Assembly: GCF_000312045.1 (NCBI RefSeq)
Contig: NZ_HE978635.1
Coordinates: 374,674 to 438,673 of the forward strand
Direction: 5' to 3'
DNA length: 64,000 nucleotides
Source: Noviherbaspirillum massiliense JC206
GTDB lineage: Bacteria > Pseudomonadota > Gammaproteobacteria > Burkholderiales > Burkholderiaceae_D
Part shown: piece after piece, positions 27,673 to 38,040 of the stretch
Numbering within the stretch: the stretch's first letter is position 1
Layout of the letters: each line of letters opens with the position of its first letter
Program-made: the position numbers and the translations under genes
The notes under the pieces: model-generated
Database searches by the model: none
What the model was told of the DNA's origin: nothing
What the model saw: the letters and a program-made list of their open reading frames with translations, nothing else

Positions 27673-29037
27673 ATGGATATGCAAGCCGAAGAGCCGCGCA
27701 TCCGCACTGCTTCCGAATCTAGCCGTACTAGCCGGCAGGTTTCCCGCCGCAAGTCGCTGATCGGCATCGTGCTTGCCCTGCTCGGGCTGGCAGCACTGGG
27801 CTGGCTTGCCTGGTATCTGACCCACCAGTCGGCCGGGAAGGGCGGACCCGGTGCCGGACGAGGCGGCCCGCCAGCAACGACCGTCGGGGTGGCGATGGTC
27901 GAGCGCGCGAACATTCCGGTGGAACTGGAAGCCCTGGGCACCGTCAGCGCGGCTGCCACGGCAACCGTGCGCCCACAGGTATCGGGCGTGCTGAAGCAGG
28001 TCCTGTTCGAGGAAGGCCAGGTGGTCAAGGCTGGCCAATTGCTGGCTACGATCGATCCGCGCCCGTTCGAGATCGCTCTCATGCAGGCTACGGGCCAGCG
28101 CCAGCGGGATGAAGCGCAACTGCAAAATGCGCGCCTCGTGCTGGAACGCTACCGCACCTTGCTGTCCCAGGATTCGATCGCGCGCCAGGATGTGGATACC
28201 CAGGCGGCGCTGGTCAAGCAACTGGAAGGCACGGTGATGACCGATCGCGCCGCCGAAGGCACGGCGCGCCTGAACCTGAACTACAGCCGCGTCACGGCAC
28301 CGATAGCCGGCCGGGTCGGCTTGCGTACAGTCGATGTCGGCAATGTGGTCAGCACCGGCGATACCAACGGGATTGCCGTCATCACGCAAGTCACGCCCAT
28401 CGATGTGCAATTTGCCATTCCGCAGGAAAGGATTCCGGAACTGCAGGCGCGCATCAGGGAAGGCGCCGCCCTGCAAGTCATTGCGCTCGACCAGTCGCGC
28501 CAGAACGTGCTGGCAACCGGCCAGTTCCTGGCGCTCGACAACCAGGTCGATACCCAGACCGGCACGGTGCGCGCCAAGGCGCGCTTCAGCAATGAAAAGC
28601 TGTCCTTGTTCCCCAGCCAGTTCGTCAACGTGCGGCTGCTGCTGCGGACCATACAGGATGCATTGGTCGTGCCGGTATCCGCGCTGCGTCACGGCAACAA
28701 CGGCGACTACGTCTATGTATTGAACCCTGCCGAGCGCACCGTCGCCTTGCGCACCGTGAAGCGCGGGCAGGGCTCGGTGGACAGGATCGAGATCCTCTCC
28801 GGCGTCTCGGCCGGAGAACAGGTGATCACCGAAGGCGCCGACCGCCTGAAGGATGGCGCACGCGTCACCTTGCCGGGCGACAGGCCAGGCATGCAGGATG
28901 CAGGCAAGCGCCAGGGCGGACGCACCGGTGCGGCAGCGGCCGCCAACGCGACCGGCACACAGCCTGCCGCAAGCGGCGAACGCGCTGCACGCAAAGGCCA
29001 GGGCCAAGGTCGCCGCACGGAGGCAAGCCAGCAATGA
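27673..29037 (+). CDS. mdtA: RND efflux periplasmic adaptor (MdtA-like)
   Basis: The 454-residue protein has an N-terminal membrane anchor (about 30-50) and the membrane-fusion arrangement: lipoyl half-motifs around GTVSAAATATVRPQVSG and SRVTAPIAGRVGLR, an alpha-hairpin between them, and beta-barrel domains. The C-terminal 45 residues are a Lys/Arg/Gly/Ala tail. AGGGAG precedes the ATG. It would link the inner-membrane pumps encoded next with the outer-membrane channel. It starts an operon of four genes with short or overlapping joints. Confidence 0.9.
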   Translation: MDMQAEEPRIRTASESSRTSRQVSRRKSLIGIVLALLGLAALGWLAWYLTHQSAGKGGPGAGRGGPPATTVGVAMVERANIPVELEALGTVSAAATATVRPQVSGVLKQVLFEEGQVVKAGQLLATIDPRPFEIALMQATGQRQRDEAQLQNARLVLERYRTLLSQDSIARQDVDTQAALVKQLEGTVMTDRAAEGTARLNLNYSRVTAPIAGRVGLRTVDVGNVVSTGDTNGIAVITQVTPIDVQFAIPQERIPELQARIREGAALQVIALDQSRQNVLATGQFLALDNQVDTQTGTVRAKARFSNEKLSLFPSQFVNVRLLLRTIQDALVVPVSALRHGNNGDYVYVLNPAERTVALRTVKRGQGSVDRIEILSGVSAGEQVITEGADRLKDGARVTLPGDRPGMQDAGKRQGGRTGAAAAANATGTQPAASGERAARKGQGQGRRTEASQQ

Positions 29038-29068
29038 GAATCCGGCAGCCTGAAGCGGGAGGCAAGTC

Positions 29069-32000
29069 ATGAGCCCGTCCCGTCCCTTCATCATGCGCCC
29101 GGTGGCGACCTCGCTCCTGATGCTGGCGATCGTGCTGGCCGGCGCCATTGCCTTCCGCTTCCTGCCGCTGTCGGCATTGCCGCAGGTCGACTTCCCGACG
29201 ATCCAGGTACAGACCCTGTATCCCGGCGCCAGCCCGGAAGTGATGGCCCAGACCGTCACCGCGCCGCTGGAGCGCCAGTTCGGCCAGATGTCGGGCCTGC
29301 AGCGCATGAGTTCGACCAGCGCCGCCGGCGTATCCATCGTCACCCTGCAGTTCGCGCTCGGCGAAACGCTCGATGTCGCCGAGCAGGAAGTGCAGGCGGC
29401 GATCAATGCCGGCAGTTCGCTGCTGCCGGCCGACCTGCCGGCGCCGCCGGTTTATGCGAAGGTCAATCCCGCCGACGCGCCGGTGCTGACTCTCGCCATC
29501 ACTTCCGACACCCTGCCTTTGACCGAGGTGCAGAACCTCGTCAACACCCGCCTGGCGCTGAAGATCAGCCAGGTGTCCGGCGTCGGCCTGGTCACCCTCT
29601 CGGGCGGGCAGCGCCCGGCGGTACGGATCCAGGCCAATACCCAGGCGCTCGCTTCCTACGGGCTCGGGCTCGACACCCTGCGCACCGCGATCACCGCCGC
29701 CAATGCCAACAGCGCCAAGGGCAGCTTCGATGGTCCGACCCGTTCCTATTCCATCAATGCCAATGACCAGCTGCTCACCGCGGACGATTACAAAAACCTG
29801 ATCGTTGCCTACCGCAATGGTGCGCCCGTGCGCATGACGGACGTGGCGCAGGTGGTCGACAGCGCGGAAAACGTCCGGCTCGGCGCCTGGTCGGGACTGA
29901 AGCCGGCGATCATCCTGAACGTGCAGCGCCAGCCGGGCGCCAACGTGATCCAGACGGTCGACGCGATCAAGGCGCGCCTGCCGGAACTCCAGGCCGGGCT
30001 GCCGGCGAGCGTGCGGGTTGATGTGCTGAGCGACCGAACTAACGGCATCCGCGCCTCGGTCGAGCACGTGGAGCTGGAGCTGGTGCTGGCAGTGGTACTG
30101 GTGGTGCTCGTGATCTTTGCTTTCCTGCATGACCTGCGGGCGACGGTGATTGCGAGCCTGGCCGTGCCGATTTCGCTGATCGGTACCTGCGGCGTGATGT
30201 ACCTGCTCGGCTACAGCCTGAACAATCTCAGCCTGATGGCTCTGACGATCGCCACCGGCTTCGTGGTCGACGATGCGATCGTGATGATCGAAAACATCGC
30301 GCGCTACATCGAGGAAGGCGAAAAGCCGATGGCCGCCGCGCTGAAAGGCTCGAAGCAGATCGGCTTCACCATCATTTCGCTCACGGTGTCGCTGATCGCG
30401 GTGCTGATTCCCCTGCTGTTCATGGGCGACGTGGTGGGACGGCTGTTCCGCGAATTCGCCGTGACCCTGTCCATCACCATCCTGATTTCGGCCGTGGTGT
30501 CGCTGACGCTGGTGCCGATGATGTCGGGCCGCTGGCTGCGCGGCCCGGGCGAGCATGGCAAGAAGGAAAGCAGGCTGCAGCGTGCGTTCGACCGCGTGAT
30601 CGCGCGCTACGACACTGCGTTGCAGACGGTGCTGGCGCACCAGGGGGTGACGCTGGTGGTGGCCGTTGCCACGCTGGTACTGACCGCGCTGATGTACGTG
30701 ATGATTCCCAAGGGCCTGTTCCCGGTGCAGGACACCGGCCAGCTGCAGGCCCGCATCGAAACCGCGACTTCGGTTTCCTATGCGCGCATGGCCGAGCTGC
30801 AGCAGGAAGCCGCGCGCGCCATCCTCGAGGACCCGGACGTCGATACCCTGAGTTCGGTGGTCGGTGTGGATGCGGCCAACAACACCATGCTGCATACCGG
30901 CAGCATGCTGATCAACCTCAAGCGCGAGCGTACCGGCTCGCAGCAGGAAACCATGGACCGGCTGCGCGAGCGCGTCGGCCACATCCCGGGCCTGACGATG
31001 TATCTCCAGCCGACCCAGGACCTCACCATCGATGCCGAATCCGGTCCGACCCAGTACCGGGTCTCGCTCGAAGGTGCCGACAATGCGACTGTGGTGCAAT
31101 GGGCCGACAAGCTGGCGCAGCACCTGCGCGCCGTCCCGCAGTTGCGCAACGTGGTGTCGGATGCCGGCGCGACCGGGCTGGCTGCCTATGTCAACATCGA
31201 CCGCGATACCGCTTCGAGGCTATCGGTCACTGCAGCCTCGATCGACGATGCGCTCTACAGCGCCTTCGGCCAGCGCATCGTGTCCACCATCTTTACCGAA
31301 ACCAACCAGTACCGCGTGATCCTCGAAGCCCGCCCGGATCTGCTGACCACTCCGGAATCGCTCGGGCTGCTGCCGCTGCGCACCGGCTCCGGCAAGGCGA
31401 CGCCGCTGTCGGCGCTGGCCAACATCAGCGAACGCCCGGCGCCGCTGCAGATCACGCACGTGGCGCAGTATCCGGCGACCACGCTCGGCTTCGACACCGC
31501 ACCCGGCGTGTCGCTTGGCAATGCCGTCGATGCGATCCGCCAGGCGGCGAAAGACATCGGCATGCCCTCCAGCGTGTCCCTGACCTTCCTCGGCGCCGCC
31601 GGTGCCTACCAGGCGTCGCTGACCAACCAGCTGTGGCTGATCCTCGCCGCTGTGGTATGCGTGTATATCGTGCTCGGCGTGCTGTACGAAAGCTACATCC
31701 ACCCGGTGACGATCCTGTCGACCCTGCCGTCGGCCGGCGTCGGCGCCTTGCTGGCGCTGATGGTCAGCGGGCAGGGCCTGGGCGTGATCGGCATCATCGG
31801 CATCATCCTGCTGATCGGCATTGTGAAAAAGAATGCCATCATGATGATCGACTTCGCCATCGATGCCGAGCGCAATGAAGGCAAGTCGCCGCGCGAAGCC
31901 ATCCACCAGGCGGCGCTGCTGCGCTTCCGGCCGATCCTGATGACCACCTTCGCCGCCCTGTTCGCCGCGGTGCCGCTGATGCTGGGCTGGGGCGAGGGCG

Positions 32001-32152
32001 CGGAACTGCGGCGGCCGCTTGGCCTGGCCATCTTCGGCGGACTGATCGTCAGCCAGATGCTGACCCTGTTCACCACGCCGGTGATCTATCTCGCCTTCGA
32101 CCGCCTGACGCGGCGCCGGGCGGGCAGGCTGGAAAGCGGAGTGGCACAGTGA
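29069..32152 (+). CDS. mdtB: RND efflux pump subunit (MdtB-like)
   Basis: The 1027-residue HAE1-family transporter has twelve membrane helices and two large periplasmic loops. The TM4 relay reads [18 protein letters not shown] with paired aspartates, and the second half contains [31 protein letters not shown] at the N-terminus and two-pump organisation with the next gene identify the MdtBC type, which works as a heteromultimer exporting amphipathic compounds such as bile-salt-like or novobiocin-like molecules. Its stop overlaps the GTG of the next gene. Confidence 0.92.
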   Translation: MSPSRPFIMRPVATSLLMLAIVLAGAIAFRFLPLSALPQVDFPTIQVQTLYPGASPEVMAQTVTAPLERQFGQMSGLQRMSSTSAAGVSIVTLQFALGETLDVAEQEVQAAINAGSSLLPADLPAPPVYAKVNPADAPVLTLAITSDTLPLTEVQNLVNTRLALKISQVSGVGLVTLSGGQRPAVRIQANTQALASYGLGLDTLRTAITAANANSAKGSFDGPTRSYSINANDQLLTADDYKNLIVAYRNGAPVRMTDVAQVVDSAENVRLGAWSGLKPAIILNVQRQPGANVIQTVDAIKARLPELQAGLPASVRVDVLSDRTNGIRASVEHVELELVLAVVLVVLVIFAFLHDLRATVIASLAVPISLIGTCGVMYLLGYSLNNLSLMALTIATGFVVDDAIVMIENIARYIEEGEKPMAAALKGSKQIGFTIISLTVSLIAVLIPLLFMGDVVGRLFREFAVTLSITILISAVVSLTLVPMMSGRWLRGPGEHGKKESRLQRAFDRVIARYDTALQTVLAHQGVTLVVAVATLVLTALMYVMIPKGLFPVQDTGQLQARIETATSVSYARMAELQQEAARAILEDPDVDTLSSVVGVDAANNTMLHTGSMLINLKRERTGSQQETMDRLRERVGHIPGLTMYLQPTQDLTIDAESGPTQYRVSLEGADNATVVQWADKLAQHLRAVPQLRNVVSDAGATGLAAYVNIDRDTASRLSVTAASIDDALYSAFGQRIVSTIFTETNQYRVILEARPDLLTTPESLGLLPLRTGSGKATPLSALANISERPAPLQITHVAQYPATTLGFDTAPGVSLGNAVDAIRQAAKDIGMPSSVSLTFLGAAGAYQASLTNQLWLILAAVVCVYIVLGVLYESYIHPVTILSTLPSAGVGALLALMVSGQGLGVIGIIGIILLIGIVKKNAIMMIDFAIDAERNEGKSPREAIHQAALLRFRPILMTTFAALFAAVPLMLGWGEGAELRRPLGLAIFGGLIVSQMLTLFTTPVIYLAFDRLTRRRAGRLESGVAQ

Positions 32153-35100
32153 ACCTGTCCGGACCCTTCATCCGACGGCCGGTGGCCACGGTGCTGCTGA
32201 CCATCGGCCTCGCGCTGGCCGGCATTGCCGGCTTCTTCGTGCTGCCGGTATCGCCGCTGCCCCAGGTCGATTTCCCCGTCATCTCGGTCAGCGCATCGCT
32301 GCCCGGCGCCAGCCCGGAAACCATGGCGACCAGCGTGGCCACGCCGCTGGAGCGGCGGCTGGGGGTGATTGCGGGCGTGAATGAAATGACGTCGAGCAGC
32401 GGCACCGGTTCGACCCGCATCAGCCTACAATTCGACTTCAGCCGCCAGATCGATGCCGCCGCGCGCGAGGTGCAGGCAGCCATCAACGCCAGCCGCGCCG
32501 ACCTGCCGGCCACCCTGAAAAGCAATCCGACTTACCGTAAGGTGAATCCCGCCGCTGCGCCCGTGATCATTCTTGCGCTCACGTCGAAGACGCGCTCGCC
32601 CGGGCAGGTGTACGAGGAAGTGTCGAATCTGGTGCAGCAGAAACTTGCACAGGTGCCGGGCGTGGGCGATGTCGAGATCGGTGGCGGCTCGCTGCCGGCG
32701 GTGCGGGTGGAAATGATTCCCTTTGCACTCAACAGCTATGGCCTGAGCATGGAAGACGTGCGCGCCGCGATCCAGGCAAGCACTGCGAACCGGCCCAAGG
32801 GCGCGCTCGAAGGCAACGGGCGCCGGCTGCAGATCTATACCCAGGCGGGCGCCGGTAGCGGCCGCCCGCGCGCCGCGGATTACCGCGGGCTGGTGGTGGC
32901 ATGGCGCAACGGCGCGCCGGTCCGTCTGGCCGATGTGGCGGAAGTGGTCGACGGGGTGGAAGACACGCATACCCTCGGCTTGTTCAATGGCGAGCCGGCG
33001 GTGATCGTGCTGGTCACCCAGCAGCCGGGTGCGAACGTGATCGAGACTGTGGATGGCGTGCGCGCGCTGCTGCCGGAACTGCAGGCGCAGCTGCCGCAGG
33101 ATGTGCAGCTGCGCGTGGCGTCCGACCGCACCAATTCGATTCGTGCTTCCCTGCATGAAATCGAAGTCACCCTGCTGATCTCGGTGGCGCTGGTGGTGCT
33201 GGTGGTGAGCGTATTCCTGCGCAGCCTGCGCGCGACCATCGTGCCGGCGGTGGCGACGGTGGTATCGCTGCTGGCCACCTTCGGCGTGATGTACCTGCTC
33301 GGCTTCAGCCTCAATAATTTCAGCCTGATGGCGCTGACGGTGGCGACCGGCTTCGTGGTCGACGACGCAATCGTGGTGCTGGAGAACACCAGCCGCCACA
33401 TCGAGCAGGGCATGGATCGCTTCCGCGCCGCTCTGCTCGGCGCGCGCGAGGTCGGCTTCACCGTGCTGTCGATCAGCCTGTCGCTGGTGGCGGTCTTCAT
33501 TCCGCTGCTGTTCATGGGCGGGCAGGTCGGCCGGCTGTTCCGCGAATTCGCGGTGACCCTGTCGGCGGCGGTCCTGATCTCGATGGTGATTTCACTCACC
33601 ACCACGCCGATGATGTGCGCCTGGCTGCTCAAGCGCGGCGGCGAGGGCAACGAGGCACGCCGGCCCGGCCGCGTGGCGCGCTTCTTCGAGCGCAGCTTCG
33701 GCCGGGTGCAGCGCAGCTACGAGCACAGCCTGGACTGGGCCTTGCATCATCGCTGGCTGGTGCTGTTCATCCTCGTCGCGGTGGTCGGCCTGAACGTCTA
33801 TCTCTTCATTGCCGCGCCCAAGGGTTTCTTCCCGCAACAGGATACCGGCCAGCTGAGCGGCGGCCTGCGTGCCGACCGCAGCATTTCCTTCCAGGCGATG
33901 CAGGGCAAGTTGCGCCAGATGGTCGACATCATTCATCGCGATCCGGCGGTCGACACCGTCGTGGGCTTCACCGGCGGCAGCCGCGCCGGCGGCGGCTTCC
34001 TGTTCATCAACCTGAAGCCGCTTGACCAGCGCAAGGAGAGCGGACAGGCGGTGATCGCGCGCCTGCGGCCGCAACTTGCCCGCATATCGGGCGTGAGCCT
34101 GTTCCTGAACCCGGTGCAGGGTGTGCGCATGGGTTCACGCCAGAGCAATTCCACCTACCAGTACACGCTCAAGAGCGACAGCAGCGCGGACCTCAAGACC
34201 TGGGCGCTGAAGCTGGCCGATGCGATGAAGCAGCAGAGTGCGCTGGTCGATGTCGACACCGACCAGGAAGACAGCGGCGTCGAAACCTTCGTCACCGTCG
34301 ACCGCAATGCGGCGGCGCGGCTGGGCCTGAGCGCGCGCGACGTCGACAATGCGCTCTACAACAGCTTCGGACAGCGCCAGGTGGCGACGATTTACGACGA
34401 GCTCAACCAGTACCACGTGATCATGGAAGTCGCGCCGAAGTATGCGCGCAGCCCGGAATCCCTGAACGATGTGTATGTCCCGGCCAAGGGCACTGCCGCC
34501 ACCGGCCCGACGGGAAGCGGCACGGCCGGCGCGGCCACTGGAGCGGCAGCCAACTCTGCAACCGGCACCGGCTCCAGCGCGGTGGTGTCCAGCACCACTG
34601 GCGCGAACAGCACCGGCAGCACCAGCGGTACCGCGGCCGCGAGCGGCAATGCCGTCATCAATCCCGGCCTGCGCGACCAGTCGAGCGGGCAGGCCCTGAG
34701 CACCGCGCCGACTACCATGGTGCCGCTGTCCGCCTTCGCCCGCTTCGCCGAGAGTTCCACCTCGAGTTCGATCAGCCATGAGGACGGCGAGCTGTCCACC
34801 ACCATCTCCTTCAACCTGGCCGAAGGCGCGACGCTGAGCGATGCCCAGGCGGCAGTGCGCGAAGCGGAAGCTGCGATCGCCATGCCGACCAATGTGCGCG
34901 GCAGCTTTGCCGGCACGGCGCGCAGCTACCAGGAATCGCAGGGCCAGCAGCCGCTGCTGATCGCCGCCGCCCTGGTGGTGATCTACATCGTGCTCGGCGT
35001 GCTGTACGAAAGCCTGGTGCACCCGGTGACAGTGCTGTCGACCTTGCCGTCGGCCGGCGTCGGTGCGGTGCTTGCGCTGCTGCTGTTCAAGATGGAATTC

Positions 35101-35493
35101 TCGATCATTGCCCTGATCGGCGTATTCCTGCTGATCGGCATCGTGAAAAAGAATGCGATCCTGATCATCGATTTCGCGCTGCAGGCGGAGCGCGCGCGCG
35201 GCCTGTCTCCCTTTGAAGCCGTGCGCGAAGCCTGCCTGCTGCGTTTTCGCCCCATTCTCATGACCACGCTGGCGGCCGCCCTCGGCGCGCTGCCGCTGGC
35301 GATCGGCTTCGGCGAGGGTTCCGAGCTGCGCCGGCCGCTCGGCATCGCCATCATCGGCGGCCTGATCGCCAGCCAGGTCCTGACACTGCTCACCACGCCG
35401 GTCGTCTATCTCCTGCTCGACAAGCTGCGCCGGCGCAGCCCGAGCGAACAACAATTGAGCCGCAACGCGGCCGAAGGCTTACAGACTCCATGA
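32149..35493 (+). CDS. mdtC: RND efflux pump subunit (MdtC-like) with low-complexity insertion
   Basis: The 1114-residue protein is a second HAE1 pump, starting at a GTG that overlaps the previous TGA. It retains [16 protein letters not shown] and [20 protein letters not shown]. It is about 80 residues longer than typical MdtC because of a Gly/Ala/Ser/Thr insertion at about residues 781-834 in the second periplasmic loop, after the segment YVPAKGTAA and before [10 protein letters not shown]. The insert has no charged residues and looks like a flexible linker. It forms the MdtBC complex with the preceding protein. The 3' end overlaps the next gene (ATGA). Confidence 0.92.
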   Translation: MNLSGPFIRRPVATVLLTIGLALAGIAGFFVLPVSPLPQVDFPVISVSASLPGASPETMATSVATPLERRLGVIAGVNEMTSSSGTGSTRISLQFDFSRQIDAAAREVQAAINASRADLPATLKSNPTYRKVNPAAAPVIILALTSKTRSPGQVYEEVSNLVQQKLAQVPGVGDVEIGGGSLPAVRVEMIPFALNSYGLSMEDVRAAIQASTANRPKGALEGNGRRLQIYTQAGAGSGRPRAADYRGLVVAWRNGAPVRLADVAEVVDGVEDTHTLGLFNGEPAVIVLVTQQPGANVIETVDGVRALLPELQAQLPQDVQLRVASDRTNSIRASLHEIEVTLLISVALVVLVVSVFLRSLRATIVPAVATVVSLLATFGVMYLLGFSLNNFSLMALTVATGFVVDDAIVVLENTSRHIEQGMDRFRAALLGAREVGFTVLSISLSLVAVFIPLLFMGGQVGRLFREFAVTLSAAVLISMVISLTTTPMMCAWLLKRGGEGNEARRPGRVARFFERSFGRVQRSYEHSLDWALHHRWLVLFILVAVVGLNVYLFIAAPKGFFPQQDTGQLSGGLRADRSISFQAMQGKLRQMVDIIHRDPAVDTVVGFTGGSRAGGGFLFINLKPLDQRKESGQAVIARLRPQLARISGVSLFLNPVQGVRMGSRQSNSTYQYTLKSDSSADLKTWALKLADAMKQQSALVDVDTDQEDSGVETFVTVDRNAAARLGLSARDVDNALYNSFGQRQVATIYDELNQYHVIMEVAPKYARSPESLNDVYVPAKGTAATGPTGSGTAGAATGAAANSATGTGSSAVVSSTTGANSTGSTSGTAAASGNAVINPGLRDQSSGQALSTAPTTMVPLSAFARFAESSTSSSISHEDGELSTTISFNLAEGATLSDAQAAVREAEAAIAMPTNVRGSFAGTARSYQESQGQQPLLIAAALVVIYIVLGVLYESLVHPVTVLSTLPSAGVGAVLALLLFKMEFSIIALIGVFLLIGIVKKNAILIIDFALQAERARGLSPFEAVREACLLRFRPILMTTLAAALGALPLAIGFGEGSELRRPLGIAIIGGLIASQVLTLLTTPVVYLLLDKLRRRSPSEQQLSRNAAEGLQTP

Positions 35494-36932
35494 ATCGATC
35501 CCTGCGCTTGCCTGCATCCCTGTCCCTGCGTCCACGGTCCCTGGTGCTGGCCCTCTGCCTGTGCGGCATGGCCGGTTGTGCCGTTGGCCCGCAATACCAG
35601 CAGCCCGCAGCTGCCGTGCCGGCCGCCTTCAAGGAAGCCCAGGGATGGGTGCAGGCTGCGCCCGCGGATGCATTCGACCGCGGCGAATGGTGGACGCTGT
35701 TTGGCGACCCGGCATTGAACGAGCTGGCGGCTGCCGTCGAAGTCTCCAACCAGAATGTCGCCGCCGCCGCCGCCGCGTATGCGCAGGCGCGCGCGCTGGT
35801 CGGACAGCAGCGCGCGGCGCTGTTCCCGGAAGTGTCGCTGAATGCGGATGCCAGCCGCTCGGGCACCCGTGGCGGCACCGGCACGGCAACGGCGAGCAGC
35901 CGCAGCGGCACCAGTTACCAGGCGAGCATAGGCGGCAGTTGGGAACCCGACGTCTGGGGCCGGCTGCATCGCGCCGTTGCGAGCGCCGGCGCCAGCGCCC
36001 AGGCAAGCGAAGCCGATCTCGCGTCAGCCCGCCTGTCGGCGCAGGGAGAACTCGCACTGAATTATTTTTCGCTGCGTGCGGCTGATGCACAACTGACCCT
36101 CCTGCGCGACACCATCGCCGGCTACCAGCGGGTATTGCAGATCACGCGGAATCGCTACAACGCCGGCATTGCGCCGAAGACCGATCTGTTGCAGTCGCAG
36201 ACCCAGCTGGCGAGTGCGCAGGCCGACTATGAAGACGTATCCCGCCAGCGCGCCCAGCTCGAGCATGCCATCGCGGTATTGGTCGGGAAGGCGCCGGGCG
36301 ATTTCACGCTCGCGCCTGCCGCATGGAATATTTCGGTGCCGCAGGTGCCGGTCGGCCTGCCTTCCGCGCTGTTGCAGCGGCGGCCCGATATCGCGGCCGC
36401 CGAGCGCCGCGTGGCCGTGGCCAACGAGAACATCGGCATTGCCCAGGCCGCGTATTACCCGAGTTTCCTCCTGAGCGCTTCCTACGGCAGCACGGCCAGC
36501 CGCGTCGCCGACCTGTTCTCGGCGCCGACCAGCCTGTGGTCGCTGGGGCTGTCCGCGGCGCAGACGCTGTTCGATGCCGGCGCCACTCGGGCGCGGGTGG
36601 CAGGCGCGCGGGCTGCGCACGAGCAGGCCGTCGCTATCTACCGGCAGACCGTGCTCACCGCATTCCAGGGTGTGGAAGACCAGCTGGCTGCCATCCAGAC
36701 GCTGGCACGGCAGGAGGAATTGCGGCGCGAGGCGTCGCGCGCAGCCGACGAGGCGGAAGCGCAGATGCTGAACCGCTATAGCGCCGGCCAGGTGGTGTAC
36801 ACCGATGTCGTCACCGCCCAAGTGACGGCGCTGTCCGCACGGCGCGCCCTGGTGCAGGTCCAGGCCAACCGCCAGGCAGCCGCGATTGCCCTGATCCAGG
36901 CGCTGGGCGGCGGCTGGCAGGTGGCGCAGTAG
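35490..36932 (+). CDS. outer-membrane efflux lipoprotein (NodT/OprM family)
   Basis: The 480-residue product has a lipoprotein signal ending in CGMAGC (Cys30) and two OEP repeats of long helices. EWWTLFGDPALNELAAAVE at the start, LLQRRPDIAAAERRVAVAN in the middle and YSAGQVVYTDVVTAQ near the end are family signatures. It forms the trimeric exit duct for the MdtABC pump. Its ATG overlaps the mdtC stop, confirming a single operon. A decayed copy of its 3' end lies at 39656-39750. Confidence 0.92.
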   Translation: MNRSLRLPASLSLRPRSLVLALCLCGMAGCAVGPQYQQPAAAVPAAFKEAQGWVQAAPADAFDRGEWWTLFGDPALNELAAAVEVSNQNVAAAAAAYAQARALVGQQRAALFPEVSLNADASRSGTRGGTGTATASSRSGTSYQASIGGSWEPDVWGRLHRAVASAGASAQASEADLASARLSAQGELALNYFSLRAADAQLTLLRDTIAGYQRVLQITRNRYNAGIAPKTDLLQSQTQLASAQADYEDVSRQRAQLEHAIAVLVGKAPGDFTLAPAAWNISVPQVPVGLPSALLQRRPDIAAAERRVAVANENIGIAQAAYYPSFLLSASYGSTASRVADLFSAPTSLWSLGLSAAQTLFDAGATRARVAGARAAHEQAVAIYRQTVLTAFQGVEDQLAAIQTLARQEELRREASRAADEAEAQMLNRYSAGQVVYTDVVTAQVTALSARRALVQVQANRQAAAIALIQALGGGWQVAQ

Positions 36933-37054
36933 CCGTTGCCGGACCGCGCATTGTCCGACATGGCGACAAACGCAAGGCCGTGTGCCGATGGCATGTGGTG
37001 AAGTCGAAATCGCATCAGCGGCCACCGTGCGGCGAGCCTGCTGCGATATCCGCT

Positions 37055-37888
37055 TTACATCAGTCCCAGGTCGTGCAGGATGGCCTTCGTGATCGAAAGG
37101 CGTGCAGCAGCATCTTCGTTATTCCTGATCTCCACATTGGTGGCAAAGAAATGCACCTGTCCCTCCCGCTCCAGATAGCCGACAAGCCATCCGACCTGCG
37201 GTGCGGAAGGATCACCTAATCCGGCCCATCCGGTCTTGCCGCTGAGTCGGTACGAAGGGGTTTCTTCCAGCACCAGCATGTCCTTGACGATGCGGGTTGT
37301 GCGTTCGGACACGCCCAGTTTCCCGAAATAGAAGCGCCGTAAGAAATCGACTTGCTCATCGGCGGAAATGCGCAGGGCGCCGGTGAGCCAGAACCGGTCA
37401 ATGCCGCCGGATATGTTGCGGTTGCCATATCCGAACTGGTCGACATATGACTGCATGCGCTCCGGTCCGATGCGTCGTGCAAGTTCCTGGTAGTACCAGA
37501 CGACCGAGTCCTTCAGCGCCGTCCGTAGGGTGTGGTCCCGGTTCCAGGCGGCCGGCCACCACGGCTGGCGAGGAGCGACCGCCTCGTTTCGGCTGAGCGC
37601 GAACTCCGGCCCGGTGGCGACTCCGGATTCCAGTGCGATCAGGGAATTCGGGATCTTGTAGGTGGACGCGGGCAGAAACCTCGTCCTCGCCCGTTCCCGG
37701 TTATGACGCAGGTAGTGTCCTGTCTGCGCGTCCAAGAGGACAAAGGTGCCTTGCACATGCGCCTTGTCGAATATGGCTGCGATATCAACACGATGTTTCG
37801 CCGCTACGCCGTCCGCATTGGCGGTCGAGGCAAACAGTGTGATGCCAGTGGCAGCCATTGCAAGCAAGAGCCGAATTATTCGTTGCAT
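37055..37888 (-). CDS. class D (OXA-type) beta-lactamase
   Basis: The 277-residue product has a signal peptide (LLLAMAATGITLFASTANA) and the class D motifs in order: STYK (about 74-77, nucleophile serine and carbamylatable lysine), SVV in ALKDSVVWYYQELARR, YGN in FGYGN, and KTG in LSGKTGWAG (about 218). WPAAWNRDHTLRTALKDS and FWLTGALRISADEQ fit the OXA fold. It hydrolyses penicillins; the spectrum cannot be read from sequence. The ATG at 37888 follows AAGGGA; the frame upstream of it is unlikely. It is convergent with the efflux operon and lies in a segment flanked by similar OprM-family sequences, which suggests insertion. Confidence 0.92.
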   Translation of the reverse strand: MQRIIRLLLAMAATGITLFASTANADGVAAKHRVDIAAIFDKAHVQGTFVLLDAQTGHYLRHNRERARTRFLPASTYKIPNSLIALESGVATGPEFALSRNEAVAPRQPWWPAAWNRDHTLRTALKDSVVWYYQELARRIGPERMQSYVDQFGYGNRNISGGIDRFWLTGALRISADEQVDFLRRFYFGKLGVSERTTRIVKDMLVLEETPSYRLSGKTGWAGLGDPSAPQVGWLVGYLEREGQVHFFATNVEIRNNEDAAARLSITKAILHDLGLM

Positions 37889-38040
37889 GTCATTCCCTTT
37901 CAAAAATGCTGTTCCATAGGACGAAGCGCTTGAGCTTAATGCGACGGAAAGGATAGAACGCGAACCGCAACCGGCCAACCACCGAAGCGTAACCACTGTA
38001 ACATCACAAGCTGCTCGAATTCGGACTTGCCATTGCCATA

